NCBI RefSeq assembly: GCF_900108855.1
Contig: NZ_FNXY01000002.1
Coordinates: 796,967-860,966 of the forward strand
Reading direction: 5' to 3'
Length of the DNA stretch: 64,000 bases
From: Dyadobacter koreensis
Lineage (GTDB): Bacteria > Bacteroidota > Bacteroidia > Cytophagales > Spirosomataceae
This document shows positions 26,618-35,032 of this stretch, piece after piece. Each line of letters opens with the position of its first letter. Within the stretch, counting starts at the first letter, position 1. The notes below the pieces were generated by a model. The model was not told the origin of the DNA and did no database searches. It saw nothing but the letters and a program-made list of their open reading frames with translations. A program made the translations under genes and the position numbers.

Positions 26618-26638
26618 TGTCACAACACTAATATAAAA

Positions 26639-26668
26639 AGATCGGGACGCGCTGTTGCGACCCGATCT
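26639..26668 (-). terminator. Terminator after the ferritin-like pair
   Basis: AGATCGGG (26639-26646) pairs with CCCGATCT (26661-26668), followed on the minus strand by TTTTTATA. It faces the hemA terminator, closing two converging transcripts. Confidence 0.85.
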
Positions 26669-26702
26669 ATGCATTACCTTACCCTCCACAATATTTATAT
26701 TA

Positions 26703-27512
26703 TCACAACGACACAACAAATGGTCCTGCGATTTTAAGAACTTCTGCCATTGTAAGTGGTTCGTCGAACGACTCAGTGATTGTAGCAAAAGAGATATTTT
26801 CAAGTCCGGCAATACCTGGCAGGTTCAATCCGCCTTGTACTACTTGTCCTTCACTCGTTTCTCCTTTATAAACATCACCTGGGAAACCAGCGTCGTTTGT
26901 GATCCAGCTTTTAATTGATTTATCGCCTGAGATCTTCGAAAGGATTTTTCTGGCGATAGAAGCGTGACGAGCCTCTACTGAGTGTATTTGAAGCGCGTAC
27001 TGAAGCAAAAGGGGCTCAGAAATAAGATTGCCAGCCTGTCCTTTGTATGCGCGAACCCCTGTATCTTCGAATGCTTTAGATAGCGTTACGAAAGTTGGGA
27101 AATCCGTAAAAGCAGGGAATGCACCTTTTGCCGTGAAATCAAAAGTTGGTTTTTTAACCGCATTTGCACCCAGCGCCGTCACAAGGAATTTAACGTGGTT
27201 TCTTTCATGAATACCAATCTGAGAAAATACTGCTTTGTATTGAGCAGGAATCAGATTTGCTGTGTTGTTACCAATTTCGTAAAATTCGTTTTCCAGATAT
27301 TCAAGTGTAAGTGCATAGTTCAAAACTTCTAATGCTGTTGGTGTTGCAGCATAAGCTTTGTTAACAACTGTTGCAAATGCAGTAGGTACAGCCGCAGCAG
27401 CCAGCGTACTTCCAATGCGGTTCATAAATGTGCGACGCGAAGCATGCTCTAGGCGACCTATTGCGTCACCGTCAATCTTTTGTAAAGTATCAAATATATT
27501 GAAGATATTCAT
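26703..27512 (-). CDS. Exported ferritin-like domain protein (second gene of pair)
   Basis: Protein of 269 aa with an unusually long N-region before a Tat-like signal (SRRTFMNRIGSTLAAAAVPTAFATVV, described by its key RR at about 26-27). The mature part shows a ferritin-like four-helix pattern of the Pfam Ferritin_2 kind: LEYLENEFYEIG, IGIHERNHVKFLVTAL, FEDTGVRAYKGQ and IHSVEARHASIARKIL supply paired Glu and His metal ligands. In Bacteroidota such Tat-exported di-iron-like proteins are common and of unknown function, perhaps periplasmic metal binding or oxidation. It lies 27 nt behind its paralogue. Confidence 0.85.
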   Translation of the reverse strand: MNIFNIFDTLQKIDGDAIGRLEHASRRTFMNRIGSTLAAAAVPTAFATVVNKAYAATPTALEVLNYALTLEYLENEFYEIGNNTANLIPAQYKAVFSQIGIHERNHVKFLVTALGANAVKKPTFDFTAKGAFPAFTDFPTFVTLSKAFEDTGVRAYKGQAGNLISEPLLLQYALQIHSVEARHASIARKILSKISGDKSIKSWITNDAGFPGDVYKGETSEGQVVQGGLNLPGIAGLENISFATITESFDEPLTMAEVLKIAGPFVVSL

Positions 27513-27539
27513 GTCTGTTGAAAGTTAAAGAGTTGATTA

Positions 27540-28244
27540 TTAAACTGGCAATTGTGAGTAACCGATTCTGTTCATCACAAATGGCTGAACTGAAGGAAGG
27601 ATAACAACCGGTGGAAGTGCAACATCAAACCCATCACTTGTTGTAACAATATCATCCCCAGCGAAGAAAGCTGTGTCAGGCATCAGCAAATCACGGATTG
27701 CTGCTGCATGGCGAGCTTCTACTGAAACGATCTTGCCTGCCAATAATAAATAACCAGCGTCTTTAATAAATTTACCTGCGCCATTGTAAGCCTGAACTCC
27801 GGTATCTTCAAATAATTTCGCAGCGCCCAATACACTTGCACGATTAGAAAAATCGATTGAAGTAAAGTTAGGAGTCAGCCCTTTGATCGCAGCAGATCCA
27901 AGAGCAGCCTTAAAGAATTGTCTGTGAACGATTTCATGATCACGGATATCAGTAAGGATCATTTTCTCTTCTTCCGTAATACCTATGAACGGAGAGGCCA
28001 AAACTTGTGTGTAAAATGCCGCTTCCAATTGTTCCAAAGCGTATGCATAGTTTAGAATCCCAACGTCACCAGAACCCAATTCTACAATCTGATCACTTTC
28101 CAGATCGTGGTCTGTACATGCACCCAGGATATATGCGCCGGTAGCGGCTGCTACGCCAGCAGATCTAAGGAAGTAGCGTCTGTTCACTTTCACCAACATT
28201 TCGTTGTCGGTCGAAACTGAGTTTTCTGATAAGGTTTTTTTCAT
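27540..28244 (-). CDS. Exported ferritin-like domain protein (first gene of pair)
   Basis: Protein of 234 aa, first of a two-gene unit with a distant paralogue. A Tat-type signal NRRYFLRSAGVAAATG is followed by a possible lipobox ILGACT. Ferritin-like ligand pattern: YALEQLEAAFYTQVL, DIRDHEIVHRQFFKAAL, FEDTGVQAYNGAGKF and IVSVEARHAAAIRDLL. The four Glu/His motifs line up with those in the downstream gene, so both likely bind a di-metal site in the periplasm. No redox partner is encoded nearby. Upstream is a 459-nt region with a 12-nt direct repeat but no clear -7 box. Confidence 0.85.
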   Translation of the reverse strand: MKKTLSENSVSTDNEMLVKVNRRYFLRSAGVAAATGAYILGACTDHDLESDQIVELGSGDVGILNYAYALEQLEAAFYTQVLASPFIGITEEEKMILTDIRDHEIVHRQFFKAALGSAAIKGLTPNFTSIDFSNRASVLGAAKLFEDTGVQAYNGAGKFIKDAGYLLLAGKIVSVEARHAAAIRDLLMPDTAFFAGDDIVTTSDGFDVALPPVVILPSVQPFVMNRIGYSQLPV

Positions 28245-28703
28245 AGTCGTGATAGTTTCTTAATATAAGCGTTCGTTGAAATGAAAGAATTTTAAAGACT
28301 TACGCCGTTGAAATGAAAATAGATTTAACGCTAAAAAAAATATTTGGTAAATCGATTCGTTTGCCAAAGTTCGTTTTGTATTTAAGCTGGAATGATGTCT
28401 GGAGAATGTGCTTTTTTATAGGATATTTATCAGATAAAAATTTTTAAGTTATTTTCTAAAAAAAATGACCTGGTACGAATTATTGTATTTGATAACCATT
28501 TTATTTTGAGAGAATCCCGTTGGATAAGAATATGGCTTCAACAGAAGCAGATTAAGGAATCATCAACAATATTTACACAAAGAATTTTTTAAGGTGTTTT
28601 TCACTAATTTGCCGTCCAGGCGGAATCTGGCCAAGGTTATTTTTCGTAGGTATTGCTTTTAAGTAGCCCCATTTATATTAATACACTTTTACCTCCACCC
28701 AAT
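28245..28703. other. Intergenic region between the ferritin-like pair and the Wzi-like gene
   Basis: This 459-nt A+T-rich divergent region has no convincing gene. A direct repeat GTTGAAATGAAA occurs at 28275-28286 and 28307-28318 (32 nt apart), just upstream of the ferritin-like pair. No good TAnnTTTG box was found for either gene. Confidence 0.45.
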
Positions 28704-30272
28704 ATGGCGTTAATACGCTCCCGGATACTTCAATTATGCCTGCCTTTTCTTAAACGGAAAGTCTGCTCTGACTTTTCAAATTTTTATAAATTCTCAATTA
28801 TTACACTTGCAGCAGTAGCCTCGACAGACAAGTTTGCGGCTGCACAAACAGTACATCTTAGGCCTTCCGCAGAAATTGGTACTTATATAGGAACAAACTC
28901 TACGACTCCATTTTGGCTGAGGGCAAATCAGTTCGGCGTTGTTCCGCTCACTATGCCTGGCTTCGCAGGAAGATTAGGTATGGTCTACGAGTCTTATGTT
29001 CCTTCAGATACCAGCAAAACAAAACGTTCGAAAATCAGGTGGGGAGCCGGTGCCGAAACTGTGCTGAATACAGGAAGAGGTGACACGAAGGTCTTTCTTC
29101 CGGAAGCCTATGTCAAAGTCCGTTGGAAAAGTCTGGAATTCTGGGGCGGACGAAGAAAGGAAATTCTGGGAATTGTTGATACGACGCTCAGTACGGGCTC
29201 TTTCACTTGGTCAGGAAATGCACTTCCTGTGCCTAAAATTCAGCTGGGTTTTCCTGATTATGTTCCGCTGAAATTTCTTAAAAGTTTTGTGGCCATAAAA
29301 GGATTTTACTCGCATGGATGGTACAATACGCCGTATATTCAGAATGCTTATCTGCATCAGAAGACCTTATACGGGCGATTTGGAAAACCAAACGGGAAAT
29401 TCAACATGCAATTGGGCGTAGTACATAGCGTCACCTGGGCGGGCGAAGCAGATTATCTGAAAGATAGTCCGTTAGCGATTGACGGAAAGCTGACCGATAA
29501 TTTTGGAGATTATCTATGGGGTGTAGTTATTGGAAAAATTCCGAAAGTTTACAGAAATACGCGTTTCACGAATTTTGACGGAGAAAATCGTGTAGGAAAT
29601 CATGTCGGGCAATATGATCTGGCTTTTGAATACAAGCTCGACAAATCGAAACTATTATTGTATCACAATCATCCCTTTGAGGATGGATCTGGTTTGCAGT
29701 TACAAAATATCCCTGACGGATTATACGGTTTTAGCTGGAAACGTCATCCTGCCGGAAAATCTTTTGTCCAGGTAAGAGGGGTGCTGTTGGAATACATGTT
29801 TTCCAAGGATCAGTCGGGTGCTGGTTTTGATGTGCCGGGGACGCGTTTCAAAGGAAATGATAATTATTTTGATCATGCGCAGTACCGGGAAGGGTGGTCC
29901 TATTTCGGAAAGGGAATGGGCACACCATTTATACCTCCTACAAGTGAGATTAACCAGGAGCAATACGGTGGCGGTGAGTTTTTCTCCGATAATCGCGTTG
30001 TCGTATATCATGCGGGACTGGAAGGAACTGTCTCAGGAGCGATTCAGTGGAGAACAAAAATTTCGTATAGCTCAAATTTTGGTACGAACAACCGTCCGTT
30101 TGAACCGACAGCAAAACAATTTTCCTATTTATTACAGGTCGATGCGCCGATATTAAAATGGGGCGATACGCGTTTAATCACAAAACTTGCTATTGATCAG
30201 GGTGATCTCTATCCTTCTTCTGTTGGTGGTTATATTGGACTAAGAGCTACAAGTTTCCGAAAAAGAAGATAA
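28704..30272 (+). CDS. Capsule assembly Wzi family outer-membrane protein
   Basis: Outer-membrane beta-barrel protein of about 522 aa. The signal region precedes KFAAAQTVHLRPSAEIGTYIG. The barrel shows alternating strands, with TTPFWLRANQFGVVP, then PKIQLGFPDYVPL, KGFYSHGWYNTPYIQNAYLHQK and the C-terminal GDLYPSSVGGYIGLRAT, the pattern of Bacteroidota Wzi/CapA-like proteins. Wzi of E. coli helps anchor capsule at the surface; the exact ligand here is not known. I start at MALIRSR (28704) because the upstream 17 residues lack a signal-like start, although the N-terminal region before the hydrophobic core is long. It has no capsule genes nearby. Confidence 0.85.
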   Translation: MALIRSRILQLCLPFLKRKVCSDFSNFYKFSIITLAAVASTDKFAAAQTVHLRPSAEIGTYIGTNSTTPFWLRANQFGVVPLTMPGFAGRLGMVYESYVPSDTSKTKRSKIRWGAGAETVLNTGRGDTKVFLPEAYVKVRWKSLEFWGGRRKEILGIVDTTLSTGSFTWSGNALPVPKIQLGFPDYVPLKFLKSFVAIKGFYSHGWYNTPYIQNAYLHQKTLYGRFGKPNGKFNMQLGVVHSVTWAGEADYLKDSPLAIDGKLTDNFGDYLWGVVIGKIPKVYRNTRFTNFDGENRVGNHVGQYDLAFEYKLDKSKLLLYHNHPFEDGSGLQLQNIPDGLYGFSWKRHPAGKSFVQVRGVLLEYMFSKDQSGAGFDVPGTRFKGNDNYFDHAQYREGWSYFGKGMGTPFIPPTSEINQEQYGGGEFFSDNRVVVYHAGLEGTVSGAIQWRTKISYSSNFGTNNRPFEPTAKQFSYLLQVDAPILKWGDTRLITKLAIDQGDLYPSSVGGYIGLRATSFRKRR

Positions 30273-30294
30273 AAACTGGACATTTCAAAACAAA

Positions 30295-30332
30295 AAAGCG
30301 GGGGTTAAAGCTTGCGCTCAACCACCGCTCTT
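30295..30332 (-). terminator. Terminator after the DEAD-box gene
   Basis: AGCGG...CCGCT arms with an inner GGTT/AACC stem form an imperfect hairpin. On the minus strand it ends in a run of six Ts just past the helicase stop. Confidence 0.65.
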
Positions 30333-30354
30333 GTTACAGAAATGTCGAATATTT

Positions 30355-31683
30355 TTATTTCTTGGGAGCCCTTTTTATAGGACGCCCATATTTTTTCATT
30401 TTTTCTTCCGCGTGATTTCTGCGAACATTGACCTTTTTATTCTTATCAATTTTTTCATGAAATGCTGCGCCGACAGTTCCCTTTTTAGGCAATTTTACGT
30501 CAACCGTTTTCATGAAGATATGCGGCTTTTCAAGCTCTGTCAATACTTCAGAAATTTTCAGATTTTCAGGTAAAGGCAACATCGGAATCTGATAGTTCAT
30601 CAAACCTTCGATATTTTCCTGGAATTCTTTTTCCTTTTCTGTAACAAATGTAATGGCAATACCTTTTTTATCGGCACGGCCCGTTCTTCCGATCCGGTGG
30701 ATATAATTTTCAGGGACTTCCGGTACATCAAAATTGAAAACGTGCGAAACCTCAGCAACATCGAGCCCACGGGCAATTATATCGGTAGCGATTATTAACC
30801 GATAATTTCCTTCGTGGAACTGCTTTACCGTGTTGAAACGGTGATTTTGCTCTTTATTGGAATGGATCACGCCAATCTTTTCTGGGAATTTCATTTCAAG
30901 TTGAGCAAATAACTGATCGGCCAAGTGTTTTGTAGCGCTGAAGACAAGTACTTTCGACATGGATTCATCTTCGCTCAAAAGCAGTTCCAAAAGATTTACT
31001 TTAGTGTAAAAATTAGGAACATCATAGGCCATCTGCTCGATATTTTCCAACGGAGTTCCAACGGGAGCTGCCTCAATTCTGACAGGATTGTTGAAATACG
31101 TTTCCATCAATACCTCTACTTCCGGAATTAAGGTTGCTGAAAACAAAAGGTTTTGTCTTTTCTGAGGAAGAAGATCAAGGATATTTTTCAACTGCGTGCG
31201 AAAGCCAAGATTCAGCATTTCATCCACTTCATCGATAACCAGTTTTTTGATAGCTTTTGTCTTCAATGATCCGTTTAAAGCAAGATCAACCAAGCGACCC
31301 GGTGTGGCGACAACTACGTCAGCTCCATTTTTCAGCTCGGCCATCTGCACTTTAATATTGCCGCCGCCGTATACTCCCACTGCGGTCAGGGTCATATAAG
31401 CCGCCAGTTTTTTTACCTCTTCCACCACCTGGACCACCAGTTCACGGGTTGGCACGATGATCAGAAGCTGAGGCAATCTGTCTTTGGAATATTGCATTTG
31501 CCGAAGCGTCGGCAACAAATAAGCGAAAGTTTTACCGGTTCCCGTTTGGGCAATACCGCATACATCCTTACCGGACATCATCACAGAAAATACCTTTTCC
31601 TGAATCGTCGTAGGCGTTGTATAACCCAGATCTTCAAGCGCGTTCAGTAAAGGTCTGTTGAGATTTAATTCTTCAAAAGTCAT
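30355..31683 (-). CDS. DEAD-box RNA helicase with DEVD in motif II
   Basis: ATP-dependent RNA helicase (442 aa) of the RhlE/SrmB kind. Motifs in order: Q motif (GYTTPTTIQEK), Walker A AQTGTGKT (45-52), PTREL, TPGR, motif II VIDEVDEML (DEVD, 151-154, in place of DEAD), SAT in LLFSATLIPE, then ARGLDVAEVSHV and HRIGRTGRADKKG. The C-terminal tail (about 380-442) is basic, ending RAPKK, and is likely an RNA-binding extension. It probably works in ribosome assembly or mRNA turnover, as family members do. A promoter box TACCTTTG at 31706-31713 lies about 15 nt before the transcript start. Confidence 0.93.
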   Translation of the reverse strand: MTFEELNLNRPLLNALEDLGYTTPTTIQEKVFSVMMSGKDVCGIAQTGTGKTFAYLLPTLRQMQYSKDRLPQLLIIVPTRELVVQVVEEVKKLAAYMTLTAVGVYGGGNIKVQMAELKNGADVVVATPGRLVDLALNGSLKTKAIKKLVIDEVDEMLNLGFRTQLKNILDLLPQKRQNLLFSATLIPEVEVLMETYFNNPVRIEAAPVGTPLENIEQMAYDVPNFYTKVNLLELLLSEDESMSKVLVFSATKHLADQLFAQLEMKFPEKIGVIHSNKEQNHRFNTVKQFHEGNYRLIIATDIIARGLDVAEVSHVFNFDVPEVPENYIHRIGRTGRADKKGIAITFVTEKEKEFQENIEGLMNYQIPMLPLPENLKISEVLTELEKPHIFMKTVDVKLPKKGTVGAAFHEKIDKNKKVNVRRNHAEEKMKKYGRPIKRAPKK

Positions 31684-31705
31684 AACACAACTGCTAAATA
31701 ATCCG

Positions 31706-31713
31706 CAAAGGTA
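31706..31713 (-). promoter_or_regulatory. -7 promoter element for the DEAD-box helicase
   Basis: TACCTTTG on the minus strand matches TAnnTTTG. The expected start is about 15 nt before the start codon, the same layout as other genes here. Confidence 0.55.
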
Positions 31714-31805
31714 ATTCTATTATTGCGTAGATGACGACTTCTATTGGCAATAAGGTCAATTATTGTTTTTTTTAAAAATTCAGACAAGTTAATTGCTGGA
31801 AAATA

Positions 31806-32162
31806 TTACAACTTTGTATAAACCCAGGCCCCCCAAATCAACAGAAACTGGAAAGGAAGGCGAAGAAAAGCAATCCATAAATATGGATTTTTGTCCTGAT
31901 AAAAACTGACAGCCATCTGAATATTGGCTGGAAAAACCGCTATAAGAAGTAAAATAAGAAGCCAGGCGCCGATATGCCGGGTAGCCGGAATGATTAGCAA
32001 AATGGCAAATATGATTTCACATGCACCGCTGACATAAACGAGTTGCAGAGGGTAAGGTAAAAACTTAGGCATGATACCCAGAAACACACCTGGTTTTAGA
32101 AAATGCGTGATGCCAGCTGCGATAAAAAATGCGGACATCAGGTAAAGGAAAAAAAGCTTCAT
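31806..32162 (-). CDS. DoxX-like small membrane protein
   Basis: Inner-membrane protein of about 118 aa with four hydrophobic helices. KLFFLYLMSAFFIAAGITHFLKP at the N-terminus (given here by its key residues: G, H and F of the AGxTHF motif) and the later SGACEIIFAILLIIP are typical of the DoxX/MauE-like family. Relatives are quinone-linked or unknown in function. The start is placed at MKLFFL (32162), which begins directly with the first membrane helix; the 22 codons above it are not membrane-like. It stands alone, divergent from the ketoacyl synthase gene. Confidence 0.85.
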   Translation of the reverse strand: MKLFFLYLMSAFFIAAGITHFLKPGVFLGIMPKFLPYPLQLVYVSGACEIIFAILLIIPATRHIGAWLLILLLIAVFPANIQMAVSFYQDKNPYLWIAFLRLPFQFLLIWGAWVYTKL

Positions 32163-32305
32163 TCTGAATGAAATAGAAAATGGTTTAATCCTTTGTGCTG
32201 AATGTAATATATAATTTTTTGCCAGCAATCTAAAATCAAATTAAGAAGATAATTTATGCTTAATAGATTTAATCGAGGAACGATTAAACCATTTAAAAGC
32301 TTTAT

Positions 32306-32313
32306 TACCTTTG
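32306..32313 (+). promoter_or_regulatory. -7 promoter element for the ketoacyl synthase gene
   Basis: TACCTTTG on the plus strand, about 58 nt before the start codon. Confidence 0.5.
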
Positions 32314-32370
32314 ATGAATAACAGGAGACTGCAAAGAAACTCAGAGTAGCCCAAAAATATAACTCAGTAA

Positions 32371-33630
32371 ATGAAACTTGTCGGACAATTAAACCGTGTA
32401 GTAATAACAGGTCTTGGTGCTTTGACCCCGCTTGGGAACAATTTAAATGACTTCTGGAATGCTTTGGTAAATGGTGTGAGCGGCGCAGGGGCCATCACCA
32501 AATTTGATACTACAAACTTCAAAACCAAATTTGCCTGCGAAATAAAAGGATTCAATCCACAGGATTTTTTTGACCGCAACGAAGCCAGGAAATATGACCC
32601 TTTTACGCAGTATGCGCTGGTTTCTGTCGCGGAAGCTGTTAAAAATGCTGGAATTGATTTTGATAAATTAAATAAAAACCGTGTCGGAGTGATTTGGGGA
32701 AGCGGTAATGGAGGGATTTATTCTTTCCAGGAAGCGGTTTCCGAATATGCTACTGGAAATGGAATTCCACGTTTCAACCCCTACTTTTATCCTAAAATGA
32801 TTGTAGATATCGCCTCAGGTGTTATCTCAATTAAATATGGTTTGAGGGGAGTAAATTTCACCTCAGTATCGGCCTGTGCAAGTGCCAATACGGCAATTAT
32901 TGAAGCCTTCAATTTTATTCAGTGGGGAAAAGCAGACATGATTATTACCGGTGGCTCAGAAGCGCCGATTTATGAAATTTCTGTTGGAGGTTTTAATGCT
33001 ACAAAAGCCTTATCCACTAACAATTCCAACGCTGAAACGGCATGTAAACCTTTTGATCCGGCACGCGACGGATTTGTGATGGGGGAGGGCGCTGGCGCAA
33101 TTATTCTTGAAAGTTATGAGCATGCCGTCCAACGGGGTGCAAATATTATTGCCGAGATCGTTGGTGGCGGAATGACGGCCGATGCATATCATTTAACGAG
33201 CACACATCCGGAAGGCGAAGGCACAGCGCTCGCGATGCAGCTTGCCTTGCAAGAAGCCGGAATCTCTGCTTCGGAAATAGATTATCTGAATGTTCACGGC
33301 ACAGCTTCGCCCGTTGGTGATATCAGCGAATTATATTCAATTGAAAGAATATTCGGGCGGAATCCGGATTTGAGTATCAGCGCTACGAAATCGATGACGG
33401 GACATTTACTGGGAGCAGCAGGAGCAATTGAAGCGATCGCCTGCATTAAAGCAATCACTGACGATATTGTTCCCCCAACAATTAATACGACTCAAATCGA
33501 ACCGGACTTTGAAGGGAAATTTGATATGACATTGGGAACTGCAAAAAAGAGACCAGTTAATTATGCAATGAATAACACGCTGGGATTTGGCGGGCATATT
33601 GCTTCGAGTATTTTCAAGAAGTGTCAATAA
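32371..33630 (+). CDS. fabF: Beta-ketoacyl-ACP synthase II-type protein
   Basis: Condensing enzyme of fatty acid or related lipid synthesis (419 aa). The Cys-His-His triad is complete: Cys169 in TSVSACASANTAI, His309 in LNVHGTASPVGD and His345 in KSMTGHLLGAAGAIE. The C-terminal NNTLGFGGHIASSIF is the KAS-II end motif. It extends acyl-ACP with malonyl-ACP. It is not beside acpP or other fab genes, and its acyl pocket residues are partly diverged from housekeeping FabF, so it may be a second copy serving a special lipid such as flexirubin-type or ornithine lipid. That specialisation is inference. Confidence 0.92.
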   Translation: MKLVGQLNRVVITGLGALTPLGNNLNDFWNALVNGVSGAGAITKFDTTNFKTKFACEIKGFNPQDFFDRNEARKYDPFTQYALVSVAEAVKNAGIDFDKLNKNRVGVIWGSGNGGIYSFQEAVSEYATGNGIPRFNPYFYPKMIVDIASGVISIKYGLRGVNFTSVSACASANTAIIEAFNFIQWGKADMIITGGSEAPIYEISVGGFNATKALSTNNSNAETACKPFDPARDGFVMGEGAGAIILESYEHAVQRGANIIAEIVGGGMTADAYHLTSTHPEGEGTALAMQLALQEAGISASEIDYLNVHGTASPVGDISELYSIERIFGRNPDLSISATKSMTGHLLGAAGAIEAIACIKAITDDIVPPTINTTQIEPDFEGKFDMTLGTAKKRPVNYAMNNTLGFGGHIASSIFKKCQ

Positions 33631-33701
33631 TGTTGCAGCTAATAATCTGATTAGTCACTAGGTATGATTATTAAGTAGTTAGCTTAATATTTATCAAACT
33701 C

Positions 33702-34139
33702 ATGGAAAAACAGAATTATAAAAACCACGTTCGCTACTATCCGCCTCATCACTTTGTATTTTATCCAGTTCTACTGATTTTACTCGGATTTAGTATTTAC
33801 TACATTTCCCGATATGAAGAACAGTCATTAATCTGGACCTTTATGACCCTGACATTGTTCATGATAGGGTATGTTGCTTTTATGCTTCGCCAGCATTATG
33901 CACTAAATAATCAGAACAGAATTATTCGTCTGGAACTTCGTTTCAGGTATTATGTTTTGACCGGTCAGCGCCTGGAAACCTATGAAGACATACTTTCCGA
34001 AGGACAATTGTTTGCGCTTCGATTTGCGTCTGACGAAGAGCTTCCGGTTCTGGTAGAGCGAGTCTTAAAAGAAAACACAACGCCGGATGAAATTAAGAGG
34101 TCAATTGTAAACTGGCTGCCTGACCGTATGCGGGTTTAA
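33702..34139 (+). CDS. DUF6526 family membrane protein
   Basis: Small membrane protein (145 aa) opening with KNHVRYYPPHHFVFYPVLL, which I recognise as the start of the DUF6526 family found in Bacteroidota. Two membrane helices follow, about 20-36 and 44-62. The C-terminal part (70-145) is a soluble helical domain with FRYYVLTGQRLE and LRFASDEELPVLVERVL. Its role is unknown. It lies 71 nt after the ketoacyl synthase on the same strand and could share its transcript. A hairpin follows. Confidence 0.85.
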   Translation: MEKQNYKNHVRYYPPHHFVFYPVLLILLGFSIYYISRYEEQSLIWTFMTLTLFMIGYVAFMLRQHYALNNQNRIIRLELRFRYYVLTGQRLETYEDILSEGQLFALRFASDEELPVLVERVLKENTTPDEIKRSIVNWLPDRMRV

Positions 34140-34155
34140 TAAATTTTAAAATGAA

Positions 34156-34180
34156 GAAGGCATCCAAACTGGATGCCTTC
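34156..34180. terminator. Hairpin between convergent genes
   Basis: GAAGGCATCC (34156-34165) pairs perfectly with GGATGCCTTC (34171-34180). It lies between the stops of the DUF6526 gene and the PorT-like gene and could serve both. Confidence 0.7.
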
Positions 34181-34209
34181 CTGCTTATAGATGAAGTGTA
34201 AAATGACGG

Positions 34210-34848
34210 TTATCTTGTTCTTAGACGGCCTGATTTCTTGTCATAAGTTCCTAGTGGAAAACTTAATCCAAGGTTAATCCCAAGGTTCCGGTTTTTGAGG
34301 TTTTCATTATTTGCACGTGATACGTTCAGCAATCCCATACCATAACGAACATCAAAATTTAACCAAACTTTCGGGCTAAGCTCATAATTAAGACCAGCTC
34401 CACCAGTGATCCCTAAGTCAAAAATATTATAGTAGCGCATGTTATTCGGTCTTTCAATACTGTTTCCGTCTTTATCTTTTGCACTGACAAGGAAGTTCAA
34501 GCTAGGTCCAACAAATAATTTTGGACGAAGGCGATCACCGAAACGCCCGAAGAAGAAAGTGAACAACAAAGGAGCCTGGATATAATTTAAATTAACTTCG
34601 TTTGTCTTCTCAAATACTTTCGCACCCAATTGTGTAAAAAGTAGCTGACCGCTAAATCCGAAGCCTGTTTTGGAGCTGTAATTATAAAAAGCACCAACAG
34701 TTAAACCTGGTTTCGTGCTTGTTTCACGATTTCCGTGAAGGTTGGCAAAAGATACACCGGCAATAGGTCCAATTGAAACATTTTCTTGCGCTGAGGCAGC
34801 AGAGATGCTAAGAGTAAGTGCCAGTAATAGAATAATACAATTTCTCAT
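34210..34848 (-). CDS. Outer-membrane beta-barrel protein, PorT/porin-like family
   Basis: Exported 212-aa barrel protein. The signal peptide ends SISAASAQ (about 1-20). The mature part, with GPIAGVSFANLHG, GAFYNYSSKTGFGFSGQL, LNYIQAPLLFTFFF and a final FDVRYGMGLL and LGINLGLSFPLG, fits the eight-strand PorT-like outer-membrane family of Bacteroidota. Such proteins are abundant and mostly uncharacterised; a link to type IX secretion (as for PorT itself) is possible but not shown. It is followed by a shared hairpin, and no gene partners are nearby. Confidence 0.85.
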   Translation of the reverse strand: MRNCIILLLALTLSISAASAQENVSIGPIAGVSFANLHGNRETSTKPGLTVGAFYNYSSKTGFGFSGQLLFTQLGAKVFEKTNEVNLNYIQAPLLFTFFFGRFGDRLRPKLFVGPSLNFLVSAKDKDGNSIERPNNMRYYNIFDLGITGGAGLNYELSPKVWLNFDVRYGMGLLNVSRANNENLKNRNLGINLGLSFPLGTYDKKSGRLRTR

Positions 34849-35032
34849 ATAAGTACGATTAAGTTAATTTAATTCGTACTATCCAATTACTGTGCCCGAA
34901 AGATAGTTTATCCGCGTTTTATCTAGATGGTTTGTTATCAGCCAAATATAAGATGGTTGCAATTTTCAGTACGGGGATATTATTGGAAATTTGTGGTGTG
35001 ATGTCCACAAGTTTTATGCCCCTTACAAATTA

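Noticed and set aside
28245..28703. Small RNA or tRNA in the long divergent gap
   Set aside because: No cloverleaf or strong stem with a T-run was found; only a short direct repeat.
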